64,000 nucleotides of DNA, from contig NZ_QBDX01000004.1 in the NCBI RefSeq assembly GCF_003129605.1, positions 868,001-932,000 on the forward strand, read 5' to 3'. Of this stretch, positions 17,822 through 26,647 are shown one piece after another (the stretch's first letter is position 1; each line of letters opens with the position of its first letter). The notes under the pieces are model-generated. The model was not told the origin of the DNA and ran no database searches. It saw only the letters and a program-made list of their open reading frames with translations. A program made the position numbers and the translations under genes. The DNA is from Hyphobacterium indicum. Lineage in GTDB: Bacteria; Pseudomonadota; Alphaproteobacteria; Caulobacterales; Maricaulaceae.

Positions 17822-18550
17822 ATGATCAACGGATTGCTCAGCCTCGTTTTTGCCGCGCTGCTTGCCGGACCGGCTCATGAGCCGGCCAGCGCACCTGCAC
17901 GCCCGGTTCTGGTCGAGCTCTATACCAGCCAGGGCTGCCCGCTATGCCCCGCGGCGAATGAATATCTCGGGCGCCTAGACCGGAGGGACGACATTATCGC
18001 GCTCAGTTTCAGTGTTGATTACTGGGATATCTATGGTTGGCAGGACACCTATGCCCGCCCGGAATTCGTTGACCGTCAGCGGGCGTACAAATCCCGTATG
18101 GACCTCGCGCGGGTCTATACGCCGCAATTTGTGATCGACGGCACAGCCGAAGCCGCCGGATCCGAGCCCGACGGCATTCTGTCGCAAATCACCAACCGGC
18201 AGCTGACGATGACCGATTCCATAGAGATCGCCGTCCAGCATCATGGTGAAGGCAATTTCACGATCGATATTGACGGCTCCGTTCCATCAGCCGATCCGGC
18301 CACGATTTACATCGCGGCCTATGTTCCGGGCTGGCGGACGGTCAATGTCGAGGGCGGACGCAATGCCGGACGTGAAATCCGCGTCTACAACCCGGTCACC
18401 GCGATTTTCGAGCTCGGCGAATGGCAGCAGGGCGAGGACAGTTACGGAGCCGCCTTGCCCGAAGGATTGGCCGGCGTCTTCTTCGTCCAGGGCGGACAGG
18501 GCGGGCCAATCTATGGTGCGGCAGATTTCCGCCGCTCAATGACGGACTGA
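17822..18550 (+). CDS. DUF1223 exported thioredoxin-fold protein
   Basis: 242 residues. A signal peptide (about 1-22) is followed by V-E-L-Y-T-S-Q-G-C-P-L-C-P-A-A (C-x-x-C), S-V-D-Y-W-D-I-Y-G-W-Q-D and V-Y-T-P-Q-F-V-I-D-G, the hallmark blocks of DUF1223. These proteins have a thioredoxin-like N-terminal half, and their function is not established; a periplasmic redox role is an inference from the C-x-x-C. It stands alone between acnA and the convergent VOC gene. The start ATG has no strong ribosome site. Confidence 0.9.
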   Translation: MINGLLSLVFAALLAGPAHEPASAPARPVLVELYTSQGCPLCPAANEYLGRLDRRDDIIALSFSVDYWDIYGWQDTYARPEFVDRQRAYKSRMDLARVYTPQFVIDGTAEAAGSEPDGILSQITNRQLTMTDSIEIAVQHHGEGNFTIDIDGSVPSADPATIYIAAYVPGWRTVNVEGGRNAGREIRVYNPVTAIFELGEWQQGEDSYGAALPEGLAGVFFVQGGQGGPIYGAADFRRSMTD

Positions 18551-18559
18551 TCGCGACGC

Positions 18560-18943
18560 TCACGCCTCGTCCGGGCGGACGCGCCAGGGCGGATCAAGGC
18601 GGTTTTCCCCGGCATGATAGAGCTTCCAGCGATGACCGTCCGGATCCCGGAATTCAGCCTCCCGCCACAACCAGCGTTGATCTGCCGCCTCGCTGTCAAA
18701 CGTGATGCCCGCGGCTTCAAGCCGCGCCTTGTCGGCATCAACATGATCGGTTTCCAGATACAGCGTCGCGCCCGACGGAATGACCTCTTCTGCAAGGTGA
18801 ATCGAAAAACTTGTGCCGCCCTCCGGCGCCAGAAAACGGCAATAGTGCGGACTGTCGACCAGCAACCGGAATCCGAGCCTCCGGTAAAAGGCTTTCGACC
18901 GGGAAATATCGCTCACATCCAGCGTCAGCTGATTGAGTTTCAT
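18560..18943 (-). CDS. VOC-family (glyoxalase/bleomycin-resistance fold) protein
   Basis: 127 residues. It begins with K-L-N-Q-L-T-L-D-V-S-D-I-S-R-S-K-A-F-Y and ends with F-R-D-P-D-G-H-R-W-K-L-Y-H-A-G-E-N, the paired beta-alpha-beta modules of vicinal-oxygen-chelate proteins, with a possible metal-binding Glu in the first repeat. The specific reaction is not evident. It is the last gene of the Gld-type ABC operon, and its start overlaps the DUF4340 stop by 4 bases. Confidence 0.85.
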   Translation of the reverse strand: MKLNQLTLDVSDISRSKAFYRRLGFRLLVDSPHYCRFLAPEGGTSFSIHLAEEVIPSGATLYLETDHVDADKARLEAAGITFDSEAADQRWLWREAEFRDPDGHRWKLYHAGENRLDPPWRVRPDEA

Positions 18944-19968
18944 GGCCGATCCTCCCCGGAATCCGGAATGGCGATGTCCGCCAATGGCCGGATCAGGCGG
19001 TCAAGACTCAGATCGCTCAATGCGAAAGCAAACCGGTCGGCACGTTCATTCAACCGGATAGCGTCCGGACGCGCTGCGTCGCTATGAGCGACAGCGACGA
19101 TATGGGCCCAGTATCGATTGTCGGCTTGGCGAATGGACAGCGTCACCTCCAGCCCGTTTATCGTGGTGACACGGTGCCCGGCAATATCCGGCCCGCGCAC
19201 ATCCCGCAAGGGGCGTACATCGCGGAATCGGAGACGGCCGAGAACCGTTGCAACCCCGTCGCCCGCACCCGGTGAGACCAATGTCCAGCCACGTGGAGAA
19301 ACAAGATCAAATGATGGCGACGATAATAAACGGCGCTCAAGGCAGTAGGCCGGGCCGTCTTCCGGCATGATACAGGCTTCACGGATCGCCTCCCGGCCCA
19401 GAGACAGGAATTCAAGCTGCATCCAGTCGGCCGCGCTCGCGAATTCGGGCAAATAGCCCCCGGCCAGCCAGGTCTGGTCATCATCGGCCCGGCGCACATA
19501 GATCTGTCCGTCAGGGCGCTGCCTTCCGATCAGGAAGTCTGCCAGCTGTCTTTGATTATGATCCAGCAGGGTGACCCGCGTCGCATTGCCGCCATTTTCC
19601 GGATCGCCCAGTGAAAGCGCCACATGCCGGCGTGCCAGGCGCGTCCGTTTTCCGATCGGCTCCAGACTGGCCAGCGCTGCGACAAGCCGGCCGGCAAGAG
19701 CGGCATCGGCTTCGTAATCATCATGAGACGCCAGCACCCAGCCTTCCAGCGTCCGGCGAAGCTGAAATGTCTCTGTCGATGTCGTCACCGAAATTTCAGC
19801 CACGGACTCCGGCGCGGCCGCCAGAAGCGGCGTCAAGGTGGCAGGCGGGGCCCCGCTCACGGCTGCGGACGGCTCCAGGAAAGTCGCCGCAAGTCCGGTC
19901 ACCAGCAGCACACCGGCAATCGCAAGCGCGGCAAGGACCTGCCCGCGGCGTTTGGCCGGGGCGCTCAT
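18940..19968 (-). CDS. DUF4340 membrane-anchored protein of the Gld-type ABC system
   Basis: About 342 residues from MSAPAKRRGQV at 19968. One N-terminal helix (about 10-32) anchors an extracytoplasmic domain with the DUF4340 motif W-V-L-A-S-H-D-D-Y-E-A-D (about 80-95) and repeated beta-rich units. The chosen start overlaps the GldG-like stop (ATGA). DUF4340 genes commonly accompany GldA/F/G-like transporters in proteobacteria; their function is unknown. The chain is translationally coupled from the ATPase to the VOC gene. Confidence 0.85.
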   Translation of the reverse strand: MSAPAKRRGQVLAALAIAGVLLVTGLAATFLEPSAAVSGAPPATLTPLLAAAPESVAEISVTTSTETFQLRRTLEGWVLASHDDYEADAALAGRLVAALASLEPIGKRTRLARRHVALSLGDPENGGNATRVTLLDHNQRQLADFLIGRQRPDGQIYVRRADDDQTWLAGGYLPEFASAADWMQLEFLSLGREAIREACIMPEDGPAYCLERRLLSSPSFDLVSPRGWTLVSPGAGDGVATVLGRLRFRDVRPLRDVRGPDIAGHRVTTINGLEVTLSIRQADNRYWAHIVAVAHSDAARPDAIRLNERADRFAFALSDLSLDRLIRPLADIAIPDSGEDRP

Positions 19969-21803
19969 GACAAAGTGCTCCGGCGGCGCCAGATGCCAAT
20001 CGCGAAGCCTGCGATAAGGATAAGAATGGGCGGCATCCACATTGTCCAGAAGCGCAGGCTTGCCTCCAGCGCATCAATGTCCTCGCGGAAATCCCGTTCG
20101 ATCGCCCTCAGCCGCGCACGCGCCGTCGTCATTTCCGCCCGCAGTGCACCAATCCGGCCTTCGAGCGAGGTGGAAGCCTCGATACCCGCCACCGGCGGGC
20201 GGCCCGACATCAACGCATCCAGCTGTGCCTGAATGTCTTGCGTGCGCGTCTCAAGCGCTGCCTGTTCTTCGGCATACTCGGCCTCCGCCGCTGCCCGCAA
20301 GGCGTCCACGCGAGTCATCGGGCGCGCCGAAGATGGCAGCGAACGCAGCTCCAGAAGCGCCGGGTCCCCGAGCGCAAGGTCGACCAGATTGAGCAACAGG
20401 GCCGGATTGTCGGAGACAATCGACAGGCCAAACGCGGCATCCTCGCGCAGGAAGTAGGGATCATCCAGCCAGTCAACATCGGCAAAGATCACCACATCGC
20501 CGGACCGCTGCGAGGCGGCCAGATGTGTGTCCGGACCGGAACTGGACGGCGGCCCGTCCGGAAAGGCGGTCGGGAAAAGCCCGCTCAACCGGACGGCCAG
20601 AACGGGCGGGGAGGGGGCCGGCATATAGTCGGACAGCAATGCCGCCGGTGATGGATTTCCTGACGCGGTTTCCGTATCGGTGATTGCGCCGTCATCACTG
20701 GTTTGCGCGAGTATCCGGACGCCGAGTCCGTCAACAGGGCTCAACCGGATAAGCCCGGCCGAACCGAAATTGATCCCTCTCTGCAGATCAGCCGTGGCAA
20801 GATCAGTGGCCGATAATTGCCTGGGTCCGGCGGAAAACCACAAGGGGTAATTTCGAACCTGGTTTCGCCCGCCCTCGGAAATCTGGACGGGGAGGCCGAG
20901 ATTGCGGTCCATGGCAATCTGGCCGGCGGGAATCTCCACCCCCCAGGCCGAGAGCAGATCCGGCATTGTTGACGACCGGCGGGCGCCCGGGGGCGGCAGT
21001 CCGTCAGGACCGGGACGGAAAGCGGCAAGCGCCAGCGGGTCCAGCGCGAGGATCAGCCTCCCGCCAGCCAATACGTATTGGTCGAGCAGATAAAGCTGAT
21101 CTTCTGTCAGGCGCGGCGGGTGAACGATCAGCAGGGCATCGACCGCCGGCAGTTCCCGAAAACCGGAATTCAGCCAGGAAAGCTCATAGGCCGCGCTGAT
21201 TTCATCGATGATATGGCTCGGACGCGCGCCGATTTCGCCTGGACGGATGGGAAGGCTGGTCAGAACGCCCAATTGCCCACTTTCCTGACGCGATAATTCA
21301 GCCAGTGACCGCGTCAGATCGTATTCCAGCAGGGCTTCGCGTTCCGGCGAGAAATAGGCCAGAACCTGCCGGTCATCGACCGCGTTCTCGGCGACCAGGC
21401 CGAAAAAGATGCGTTCGCCTTCCCCGGCGGGCGCAGGTGTCAGGCCGGCCGCCAATGCCGCATCTTCCTCGGCCGAAAAAGCCTCCGGATCAATCTCGGT
21501 CAGGAGAATACGGCCATTGGCTTCGGCCGCATAGGCGCGCAACAAACCCCGGACGCGTGATCCATAGGCCCGCACGGCCGGATAATCGGCAGCCGTGCGG
21601 CGCGAATAGTAGAACGTCCAGCGGACAGGCTCCTCAATATCCCGGATAACGCTGCGGCTGCCCTCGGACAGCCGGTAGAGCCCGCCCTCTGTAATGTCCA
21701 GCCTGACATCGGACAGCCAGGCCGAGGCGAGAAGGTTGAGACCGGCCAGCCCGGCAAGGAGGGCGGCAAGAAAAGCGGCGAGATGCCAGCGGCGGCTCAT
21801 CAT
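19965..21803 (-). CDS. GldG-like extracytoplasmic component of ABC transporter
   Basis: 612 residues. An N-terminal helix (about 9-29), the motif D-I-T-E-G-G-L-Y-R-L-S-E-G-S-R, a large extracytoplasmic domain and a C-terminal helix (about 588-606) followed by R-R-R fit the GldG/ABC-type uncharacterised transport auxiliary family. A coiled-coil stretch (about 500-580, rich in Glu/Ala/Arg) precedes the last helix. In Bacteroidetes GldG works with GldA and GldF in gliding; in proteobacteria its cargo is unknown. Confidence 0.88.
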   Translation of the reverse strand: MMSRRWHLAAFLAALLAGLAGLNLLASAWLSDVRLDITEGGLYRLSEGSRSVIRDIEEPVRWTFYYSRRTAADYPAVRAYGSRVRGLLRAYAAEANGRILLTEIDPEAFSAEEDAALAAGLTPAPAGEGERIFFGLVAENAVDDRQVLAYFSPEREALLEYDLTRSLAELSRQESGQLGVLTSLPIRPGEIGARPSHIIDEISAAYELSWLNSGFRELPAVDALLIVHPPRLTEDQLYLLDQYVLAGGRLILALDPLALAAFRPGPDGLPPPGARRSSTMPDLLSAWGVEIPAGQIAMDRNLGLPVQISEGGRNQVRNYPLWFSAGPRQLSATDLATADLQRGINFGSAGLIRLSPVDGLGVRILAQTSDDGAITDTETASGNPSPAALLSDYMPAPSPPVLAVRLSGLFPTAFPDGPPSSSGPDTHLAASQRSGDVVIFADVDWLDDPYFLREDAAFGLSIVSDNPALLLNLVDLALGDPALLELRSLPSSARPMTRVDALRAAAEAEYAEEQAALETRTQDIQAQLDALMSGRPPVAGIEASTSLEGRIGALRAEMTTARARLRAIERDFREDIDALEASLRFWTMWMPPILILIAGFAIGIWRRRSTLS

Positions 21804-22552
21804 CGTCCGCCCTCCCGGCTGGCGCCGGCCTGCAATCCACCAGCGGCGATGCCGAAGGCCATGAGCGAGAGAAAATAGACAAGATCACCGACGCCCACAA
21901 CGCCCCGCTCAAACGCGGCAAACCGCTCCAGCACACTGATATAGGCCAACGCCTCCACCACGAAGGCCGGGGCGGTGCCGGAAAGAGACTCGGTGACCAG
22001 CGGCAGACCGGCCATGGTCAACAGAAGCGCGGCCAGCACGGACAGGACAAAGGCCGTAACCTGGCTGCCGGAAGCGGCCGACAGGGCCTGCCCGATAGCG
22101 AGATAGCTGCCCGCCAGCAGGAAAGTTCCGAAATAGGCGATCGCAATGGCCAGATTGTCGGGACTGCCGAGATAATTGACCGCGATCCACATCGGTAGGG
22201 TGGAGACCAGGGCGCCGAGCGCAACTGTCCAAGCCGCCGCAAATTTGGCCAGCGATATGGATGACACCGATACCGGAAGGCTGAGCAGGATTTCCAGCGT
22301 ACCCCGGTCACGTTCCTCGGCCCAGGCCCGCATGGCAAGGGCCGGCATGAGGATCATCAAAAGCCAGGGCATGTACGCAAACAGTGGGGCCAGATCGGCG
22401 CGATTGGTGTCGAAAAACCGTCCGGCATTGAACGCAAAGGCCGGGGCGGCAAAGGCAAAGGCGGCCAGGAAGACATAGGCCAGCGGTGTGGTGAACCAGG
22501 CGCGCATCTCGCGCCGGTAAATGGCCAGAAATCCTGCGGGAGATATGCTCAT
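21800..22552 (-). CDS. ABC-2 type permease (GldF-like)
   Basis: 250 residues with six membrane helices. The N-terminus Y-R-R-E-M-R-A-W-F-T-T-P-L-A-Y-V-F and the motif R-A-W-A-E-E-R-D-R-G-T-L-E-I-L-L-S-L-P-V are typical of GldF/ABC-2 permeases. It pairs with the upstream ATPase; genes in this cluster overlap by 4 bases each. Confidence 0.9.
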   Translation of the reverse strand: MSISPAGFLAIYRREMRAWFTTPLAYVFLAAFAFAAPAFAFNAGRFFDTNRADLAPLFAYMPWLLMILMPALAMRAWAEERDRGTLEILLSLPVSVSSISLAKFAAAWTVALGALVSTLPMWIAVNYLGSPDNLAIAIAYFGTFLLAGSYLAIGQALSAASGSQVTAFVLSVLAALLLTMAGLPLVTESLSGTAPAFVVEALAYISVLERFAAFERGVVGVGDLVYFLSLMAFGIAAGGLQAGASREGGR

Positions 22553-23280
22553 GCGGCCGCCTCGCCGCTCTGCCGGGTCAGGGACCGGAAGGCTTCATCC
22601 AGCCGCCCTGACCGCGACCGGCCGGAGAATTCGTCCGGGCTTTCATCGGCAAGAATCCGGCCCTTGTCGATCACGATGACGCGGCTGCACACTGCCGGAA
22701 CTTCTTCCAGGATATGCGTGGAAACGATGATGGCCTTGTCCGCCGCCATTTCCCGGATCAATGCCCGCACTTCGTGCTTCTGATTGGGATCCAGCCCGTC
22801 GGTCGGCTCGTCCAGAACCAGAAGCGGCGGATCATGGGCAATCGCGGCGGCCAGCGCGGCACGGCGCTTATAGCCCTTCGACAGCGTCCCGATCTGCTGA
22901 TTGGCCTCGCGGCCAAGCCGGGCGCGGTCCAGCGCCAGTTCCTGTGCCATCCGCAGCTCCCGTCCGGCATGCCCCCGCACCGACAGGCAGAAACCGACAA
23001 ATTCGCGGGGAGTCATGGTGCCATAGGCGGGTGCGCCCTCCGGCAGATAGCCGACCAGCCGTTGTCCGGCCCTCCGCGCCTCTATCATATCGTGACCGCC
23101 GGCCCGCACCCTGCCCGAATCCGGCTCCAGCCGTCCGGCAATCATGCGCATGACTGTGGTCTTGCCGGCACCATTGGGGCCCAGAAATCCGAGCACTTCG
23201 CCCGTCGCCAGCTTGAAACTGACCCGGTCAACCGCGGGACGGCGCCCGAAAGTCTTGACCACTGAGTCAACGGTCAGCAT
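22549..23280 (-). CDS. ABC transporter ATP-binding protein (GldA-like)
   Basis: 243 residues. Walker A is G-P-N-G-A-G-K-T-T, the signature region reads L-S-K-G-Y-K-R-R-A-A-L-A-A-A, and Walker B is L-L-V-L-D-E-P-T-D-G-L-D-P, with the switch His in S-T-H-I-L-E-E-V. The L-S-K-G-Y form of the signature is usual in ABC-2 exporter ATPases. It is the first gene of the five-gene Gld-like operon. Confidence 0.93.
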   Translation of the reverse strand: MLTVDSVVKTFGRRPAVDRVSFKLATGEVLGFLGPNGAGKTTVMRMIAGRLEPDSGRVRAGGHDMIEARRAGQRLVGYLPEGAPAYGTMTPREFVGFCLSVRGHAGRELRMAQELALDRARLGREANQQIGTLSKGYKRRAALAAAIAHDPPLLVLDEPTDGLDPNQKHEVRALIREMAADKAIIVSTHILEEVPAVCSRVIVIDKGRILADESPDEFSGRSRSGRLDEAFRSLTRQSGEAAA

Positions 23281-23605
23281 TGCGTGAAGATATTCCTCGT
23301 CAGACCAGAATGCAGAGGCCTACAGCGATAACTTGTGTCGCCGGGCTTGACCAGACGGGAATGATGAATGGCTGAAGGAAGGGTGTCGGCCGGGGGCTGC
23401 GCTGCTGATCCGGGGGGCTGGGGGGGCTGTCTGAAACCTGGATCATGCAGCCGCTCGAAACCGTCCGGCCGACACGTTCAAGCTGTTTTCAGGATGCGGC
23501 CTTCGCAAGACCGAAATTTGACGGATTTGTGGCGATGCGTGAATACTTGGTAACGAAGCCGGGGTGATTCCGTTCCGGCGTACATACGGGAGCCAGGGTT
23601 CGCTT
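23281..23605. other. Intergenic region, no protein gene
   Basis: 325 bases between the divergent starts of the GldA-like ATPase and the DUF2794 gene. Open frames inside it have no ribosome site or recognisable protein. It contains a nested inverted repeat (23383-23475) and G-runs of 6 and 7 (23412-23417, 23420-23426), described separately. Promoters for both flanking genes must lie here, but I cannot point to convincing boxes. Confidence 0.7.
23383..23475. repeat. Nested inverted repeat, candidate structured RNA
   Basis: Three helices nest in register: an 11-bp perfect outer pair (23383-23393 with 23465-23475), GGCTGC/GCAGCC (23395-23400 with 23447-23452) and TGATCC/GGATCA (23406-23411 with 23440-23445). 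The apical loop of 28 bases carries the G6 and G7 runs. The total of 23 pairs over 93 bases is more than I would expect by chance in an intergenic gap. It has no U-tract, so it is not a simple terminator. Confidence 0.45.
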
Positions 23606-23935
23606 ATGAGGGGAATGTCCGTTTCGGCCCGCGAAGACACCGTCATGTTTGCCCGCCCCGAACTGGATGCCATCCTCAGTGTTTATGGTCGGCTGGTCGC
23701 CAGCGGCGACTGCAAGGATTACGCGATTGACGGCCTCGCGGACCGCGCGGTTTTCTCCATCTTCCGCCGCACCAGCGAATTTCCCCTCTACCGGATCGAG
23801 AAAGTCCCGGCGAATGCCAAAAAGCAGGGCGCCTGGAAGATACTCGCCCCGGGCGGCACCATACTGAAGCGCGGTCACGAACTCGCATCTCTGCTGAAAT
23901 TCTTCGACAGGAAGCGGTTCCGGGTCGTCGAATGA
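23606..23935 (+). CDS. DUF2794 protein
   Basis: About 109 residues from the ATG at 23606. The segment F-P-L-Y-R-I-E-K-V-P and the C-terminal G-G-T-I-L-K-R-G-H-E-L-A-S-L-L are the conserved blocks of DUF2794, a family largely confined to alphaproteobacteria and of unknown function. A second ATG at 23615 is possible. The gene ends at a terminator shared with the convergent BI-1 gene. Confidence 0.85.
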   Translation: MRGMSVSAREDTVMFARPELDAILSVYGRLVASGDCKDYAIDGLADRAVFSIFRRTSEFPLYRIEKVPANAKKQGAWKILAPGGTILKRGHELASLLKFFDRKRFRVVE

Positions 23936-23955
23936 CCGGACATCCGCACAAAGAA

Positions 23956-23983
23956 AAACCCCGGCTCCGGAGAGCCGGGGTTT
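23956..23983. terminator. Bidirectional intrinsic terminator between DUF2794 and BI-1 genes
   Basis: AAACCCCGGCT (23956-23966) pairs perfectly with AGCCGGGGTTT (23973-23983) around a 6-base loop. A/T ends on both sides serve both convergent genes. Confidence 0.85.
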
Positions 23984-24005
23984 GCCAATGTGATCGCTCG
24001 GGAAC

Positions 24006-24758
24006 CTATTCGCGGGAACCGAGGAACATCAACAGGAACTGAAACAGGTTGATGAAGTTGATGTAGAGCGAGAGCGCGCCGAAATTGGTGGCCACGGCCA
24101 TCTGCGCCTGATCACCGCCCAGAGCGTAATATGTGCCTTTCAGGCGCTGCGTGTCGTATGCAATCAGGCCCGAGAAAACCAGCACGCCGATCGCGGAAAT
24201 GATGAAGGCCATCATCTCGCTTTGCAGGAACATGTTGACGACCATGGCAATGATCAGGCCGATCACGCCCATGATCAGGAAGCTGCCCATGGCGGTCAGA
24301 TTGCGCTTGGTCGTGTAACCGAAGAGCGAAAGGCCACCGAAGGCAGCCGCGGTCACGAAGAAGGTCGTCGCAACGCTCTGGCCGGTATAAAGCAACAGCA
24401 CGATACCGAGCGAGGCACCGATCGAGGCCACCACGGCCCAGTACAGGAGGCCGCTACCGGCCTTGCTGGGATTGCGCATGAAGAACATGGAGCCCAGAAG
24501 CAGGGCAATCGGCAGGAATGAAACGATCATGCCAAGGCCGGTATAGGTGATCGCCGAGCCTTCCGGCGTCGTGACCACCTGGAAAAACAGGTCGCGAACA
24601 GCCGGCACCTGGGAGGTCGCCAAGGCCAGGAGGCCGGATACGACAAGGCCGAGGCCGAGCTTGTTATAGACGCCGAGCATGAAGCTGCGCAGGCCGGCAT
24701 CGACGGACATGTCCATCGTACCGACGGCATTTCCATAACCACGATAGCTGTCATTCAT
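24006..24758 (-). CDS. Bax inhibitor-1/YccA family membrane protein
   Basis: 250 residues from MNDSYRGYGNAVG at 24758, with GGAAAGAG upstream. Seven hydrophobic helices are visible. The conserved tail has F-S-G-L-I-A-Y-D-T-Q-R-L-K and the C-terminal A-L-S-L-Y-I-N-F-I-N-L-F, both hallmarks of the BI-1 family. Relatives act as pH-sensitive calcium leak channels or FtsH-interacting proteins; the role here is inferred only. The frame extends upstream to 24932 without a ribosome site. Confidence 0.93.
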   Translation of the reverse strand: MNDSYRGYGNAVGTMDMSVDAGLRSFMLGVYNKLGLGLVVSGLLALATSQVPAVRDLFFQVVTTPEGSAITYTGLGMIVSFLPIALLLGSMFFMRNPSKAGSGLLYWAVVASIGASLGIVLLLYTGQSVATTFFVTAAAFGGLSLFGYTTKRNLTAMGSFLIMGVIGLIIAMVVNMFLQSEMMAFIISAIGVLVFSGLIAYDTQRLKGTYYALGGDQAQMAVATNFGALSLYINFINLFQFLLMFLGSRE

Positions 24759-24941
24759 AGCAATTCTCTTTCCTTCAACACGAAAGGGGCCTTTGCCACA
24801 TAGGCAAAACCCGCTGCCGCGAATATCGGTGTATTGCGGCCGTCTGACAAGGGGAGACGGGCGCGCGCCGAATCCCCCTGCTGCTGCATATTTCGCAGTC
24901 GCGGGGTTAATCCGCGCCGCGAAACCCGGCATTCTTGTCCC

Positions 24942-25481
24942 ATGCTGCTACGCCTGTTTGCTGCCCTGCCTGTGCCCGAAGCGATCGCCTTGCGTCTGAC
25001 CGCCCTGCAAAAGGGCGTGCCCGGGGCAAACTGGCGCAGCGCAGAGGTCATGCATATCACGCTGGCCTTTTTCGGAGAGGTGGATGACGCCGCCGCGGAA
25101 GAACTGGATACCGGGCTGGCCGGGATCCGCTGCAAACCTTTTGATCTGGCCATAAAGGGGGCGGGCCATTTCGGACGGGCCGCGCCCCGCGTCCTGTGGA
25201 TGGGCGTTGAACCGCATCCATCCCTTCTATTGCTGGCAAATTCCTGTGAAAGGGCGGCCCGGCGCATCGGTATTCCGGTCGAGAAGCGGAGATTCAGCCC
25301 GCATGTCACCATGGCCTATCTGGGAGAAACCCGGCTGGACCGGCTACTGTCCTTCGAGCGCCGGCTGGCGCTCTACCGCAGCCCGGACTGGTGTGCGGAC
25401 CGCTTCTATCTCTACTCGTCATTGAAAGGCGGGCGCGGTGATAATCCCTACCGCATCGAAGCCGAATATCCGCTAATCTAG
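24942..25481 (+). CDS. thpR: RNA 2',3'-cyclic phosphodiesterase (ThpR/LigT)
   Basis: 179 residues from the ATG at 24942. The two H-x-T-x motifs of the 2H phosphoesterase family are at His38-Thr40 (H-I-T-L-A-F-F-G) and His121-Thr123 (H-V-T-M-A-Y-L-G). The N-terminus M-L-L-R-L-F-A-A-L-P-V-P is typical. The enzyme opens 2',3'-cyclic phosphates, and E. coli ThpR can also ligate tRNA halves in vitro. It converges on the next gene with a 4-base overlap. Confidence 0.93.
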   Translation: MLLRLFAALPVPEAIALRLTALQKGVPGANWRSAEVMHITLAFFGEVDDAAAEELDTGLAGIRCKPFDLAIKGAGHFGRAAPRVLWMGVEPHPSLLLLANSCERAARRIGIPVEKRRFSPHVTMAYLGETRLDRLLSFERRLALYRSPDWCADRFYLYSSLKGGRGDNPYRIEAEYPLI

Positions 25482-25933
25482 ATCCAGCGGCGGGTTCGGG
25501 CACAATAGGCGTCGAATGCCGCGCCAAACCTGGCCCGCAAGGCACGCTCTTCCGGCAGAATCTGCAAGCGGTTCAGTGTGACAATAAAGGCTGGCACAAC
25601 CAGCAGCGCCAGGACATCGCGCGACAGGAAGATGGCACCGAAAAGAACCAGCAACATGCCGAGATACATGGGATTCCGGGTTAAGCGGTAAATACCGCTG
25701 GTCACCAGCGCGCTGGCCCGGTCGATCGTGTGTGGATTGATCGTGGTCTGATGCCGCCGGAATGCCATGACGCCCGTCACGGCGATCAGAAGACCCGCTC
25801 CGGAGGCGATCAGGGCGGCCACCAGGCCGGAGCGGCCCAGAAGCAGATCCAGTGGTGAAAATGCGTCTATCCCGAACACAATCCCGATGAAGAAAACCAG
25901 GATGACAGGCGGAGGGATGACGGGGCGCATCAT
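25478..25933 (-). CDS. ICMT/PEMT-like membrane methyltransferase
   Basis: 151 residues with about four membrane helices. The motif S-G-I-Y-R-L-T-R-N-P-M-Y-L-G-M (about 88-102) and the C-terminal E-E-R-A-L-R-A-R-F-G-A-A-F-D-A-Y-C form the S-adenosylmethionine site of the isoprenylcysteine carboxyl methyltransferase-like superfamily. The substrate in bacteria of this type is unknown; a lipid or small molecule is likely. It follows the histidine phosphatase gene by 12 bases. Confidence 0.88.
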   Translation of the reverse strand: MMRPVIPPPVILVFFIGIVFGIDAFSPLDLLLGRSGLVAALIASGAGLLIAVTGVMAFRRHQTTINPHTIDRASALVTSGIYRLTRNPMYLGMLLVLFGAIFLSRDVLALLVVPAFIVTLNRLQILPEERALRARFGAAFDAYCARTRRWI

Positions 25934-25945
25934 GGGAGACCGGCT

Positions 25946-26647
25946 CTATCCATCAATATCGAAGGCGGCCTCCAGGACGTCGAGACGCCAGCTTCCGTCC
26001 GTCCGGTAAAGCCAGAAAATATCACCATAATCACCGGATTCGAGCCGACCGCCCGCACACAGTGTTCCCTCAAGCATTTCCGGTCCGGCGATACCGGCGA
26101 CCCAGCCACAGCTGGTATTGGAATGCTCGGCGACAAACGTCCAGCGCACATCGGATGAGACCGCTGCATCCAGGGCCTCTGCCCGTGTGCGGTCTGCTAC
26201 ACCGCCGCCGCACATTTCCGCAGCCGAGGGGGCGGCGGCATGTTGCAAGACATCGCCCGCAGCCAGGGCGGTTTGATAGGTCCGGCACGCGCTGGAGGAG
26301 AAGACGGCATCAAAATCCGGCTCGCCGAGCAGAGTATCCAGGCGCTCGACCATGGCCAGCCCGCTTTCGCCCAGCGGACAATCCAGCGCATTACAGCTTT
26401 CGTCCGCCTTGCGCGCATGGCGGACGATCAGGATATGGCGGTCAGCGCTGGCAATATCAGCACGGGCCGCGGCACTGGCGGCACTCAAAAGCGCGGGGCG
26501 ATCAAACACATCACTGGCCAGGGCTGTGGCCGAAAACACAAAACCCAGCGCGATGGTCGCCACGGCGATCAGGCCCGTGCGCCATTGCGCGGACCGGATA
26601 CTGGCCGCTCCATAAGCGGGGCGGTCGGTCTGGGCCATGAGTTTCAT
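25946..26647 (-). CDS. Membrane-anchored or exported histidine phosphatase superfamily protein
   Basis: 233 residues. A hydrophobic segment at about 25-44 acts as signal or anchor. The catalytic motif appears as I-V-R-H-A-R-K (Arg76-His77), with S-S-S-A-C-R-T-Y-Q-T-A and a second conserved His in V-A-E-H-S-N-T. Several cysteines (C-N-A-L-D-C, A-C-R, M-C, S-C, L-C) suggest disulfides outside the cytoplasm. The substrate is unknown. It is probably co-transcribed with the ICMT-like gene. Confidence 0.85.
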   Translation of the reverse strand: MKLMAQTDRPAYGAASIRSAQWRTGLIAVATIALGFVFSATALASDVFDRPALLSAASAAARADIASADRHILIVRHARKADESCNALDCPLGESGLAMVERLDTLLGEPDFDAVFSSSACRTYQTALAAGDVLQHAAAPSAAEMCGGGVADRTRAEALDAAVSSDVRWTFVAEHSNTSCGWVAGIAGPEMLEGTLCAGGRLESGDYGDIFWLYRTDGSWRLDVLEAAFDIDG

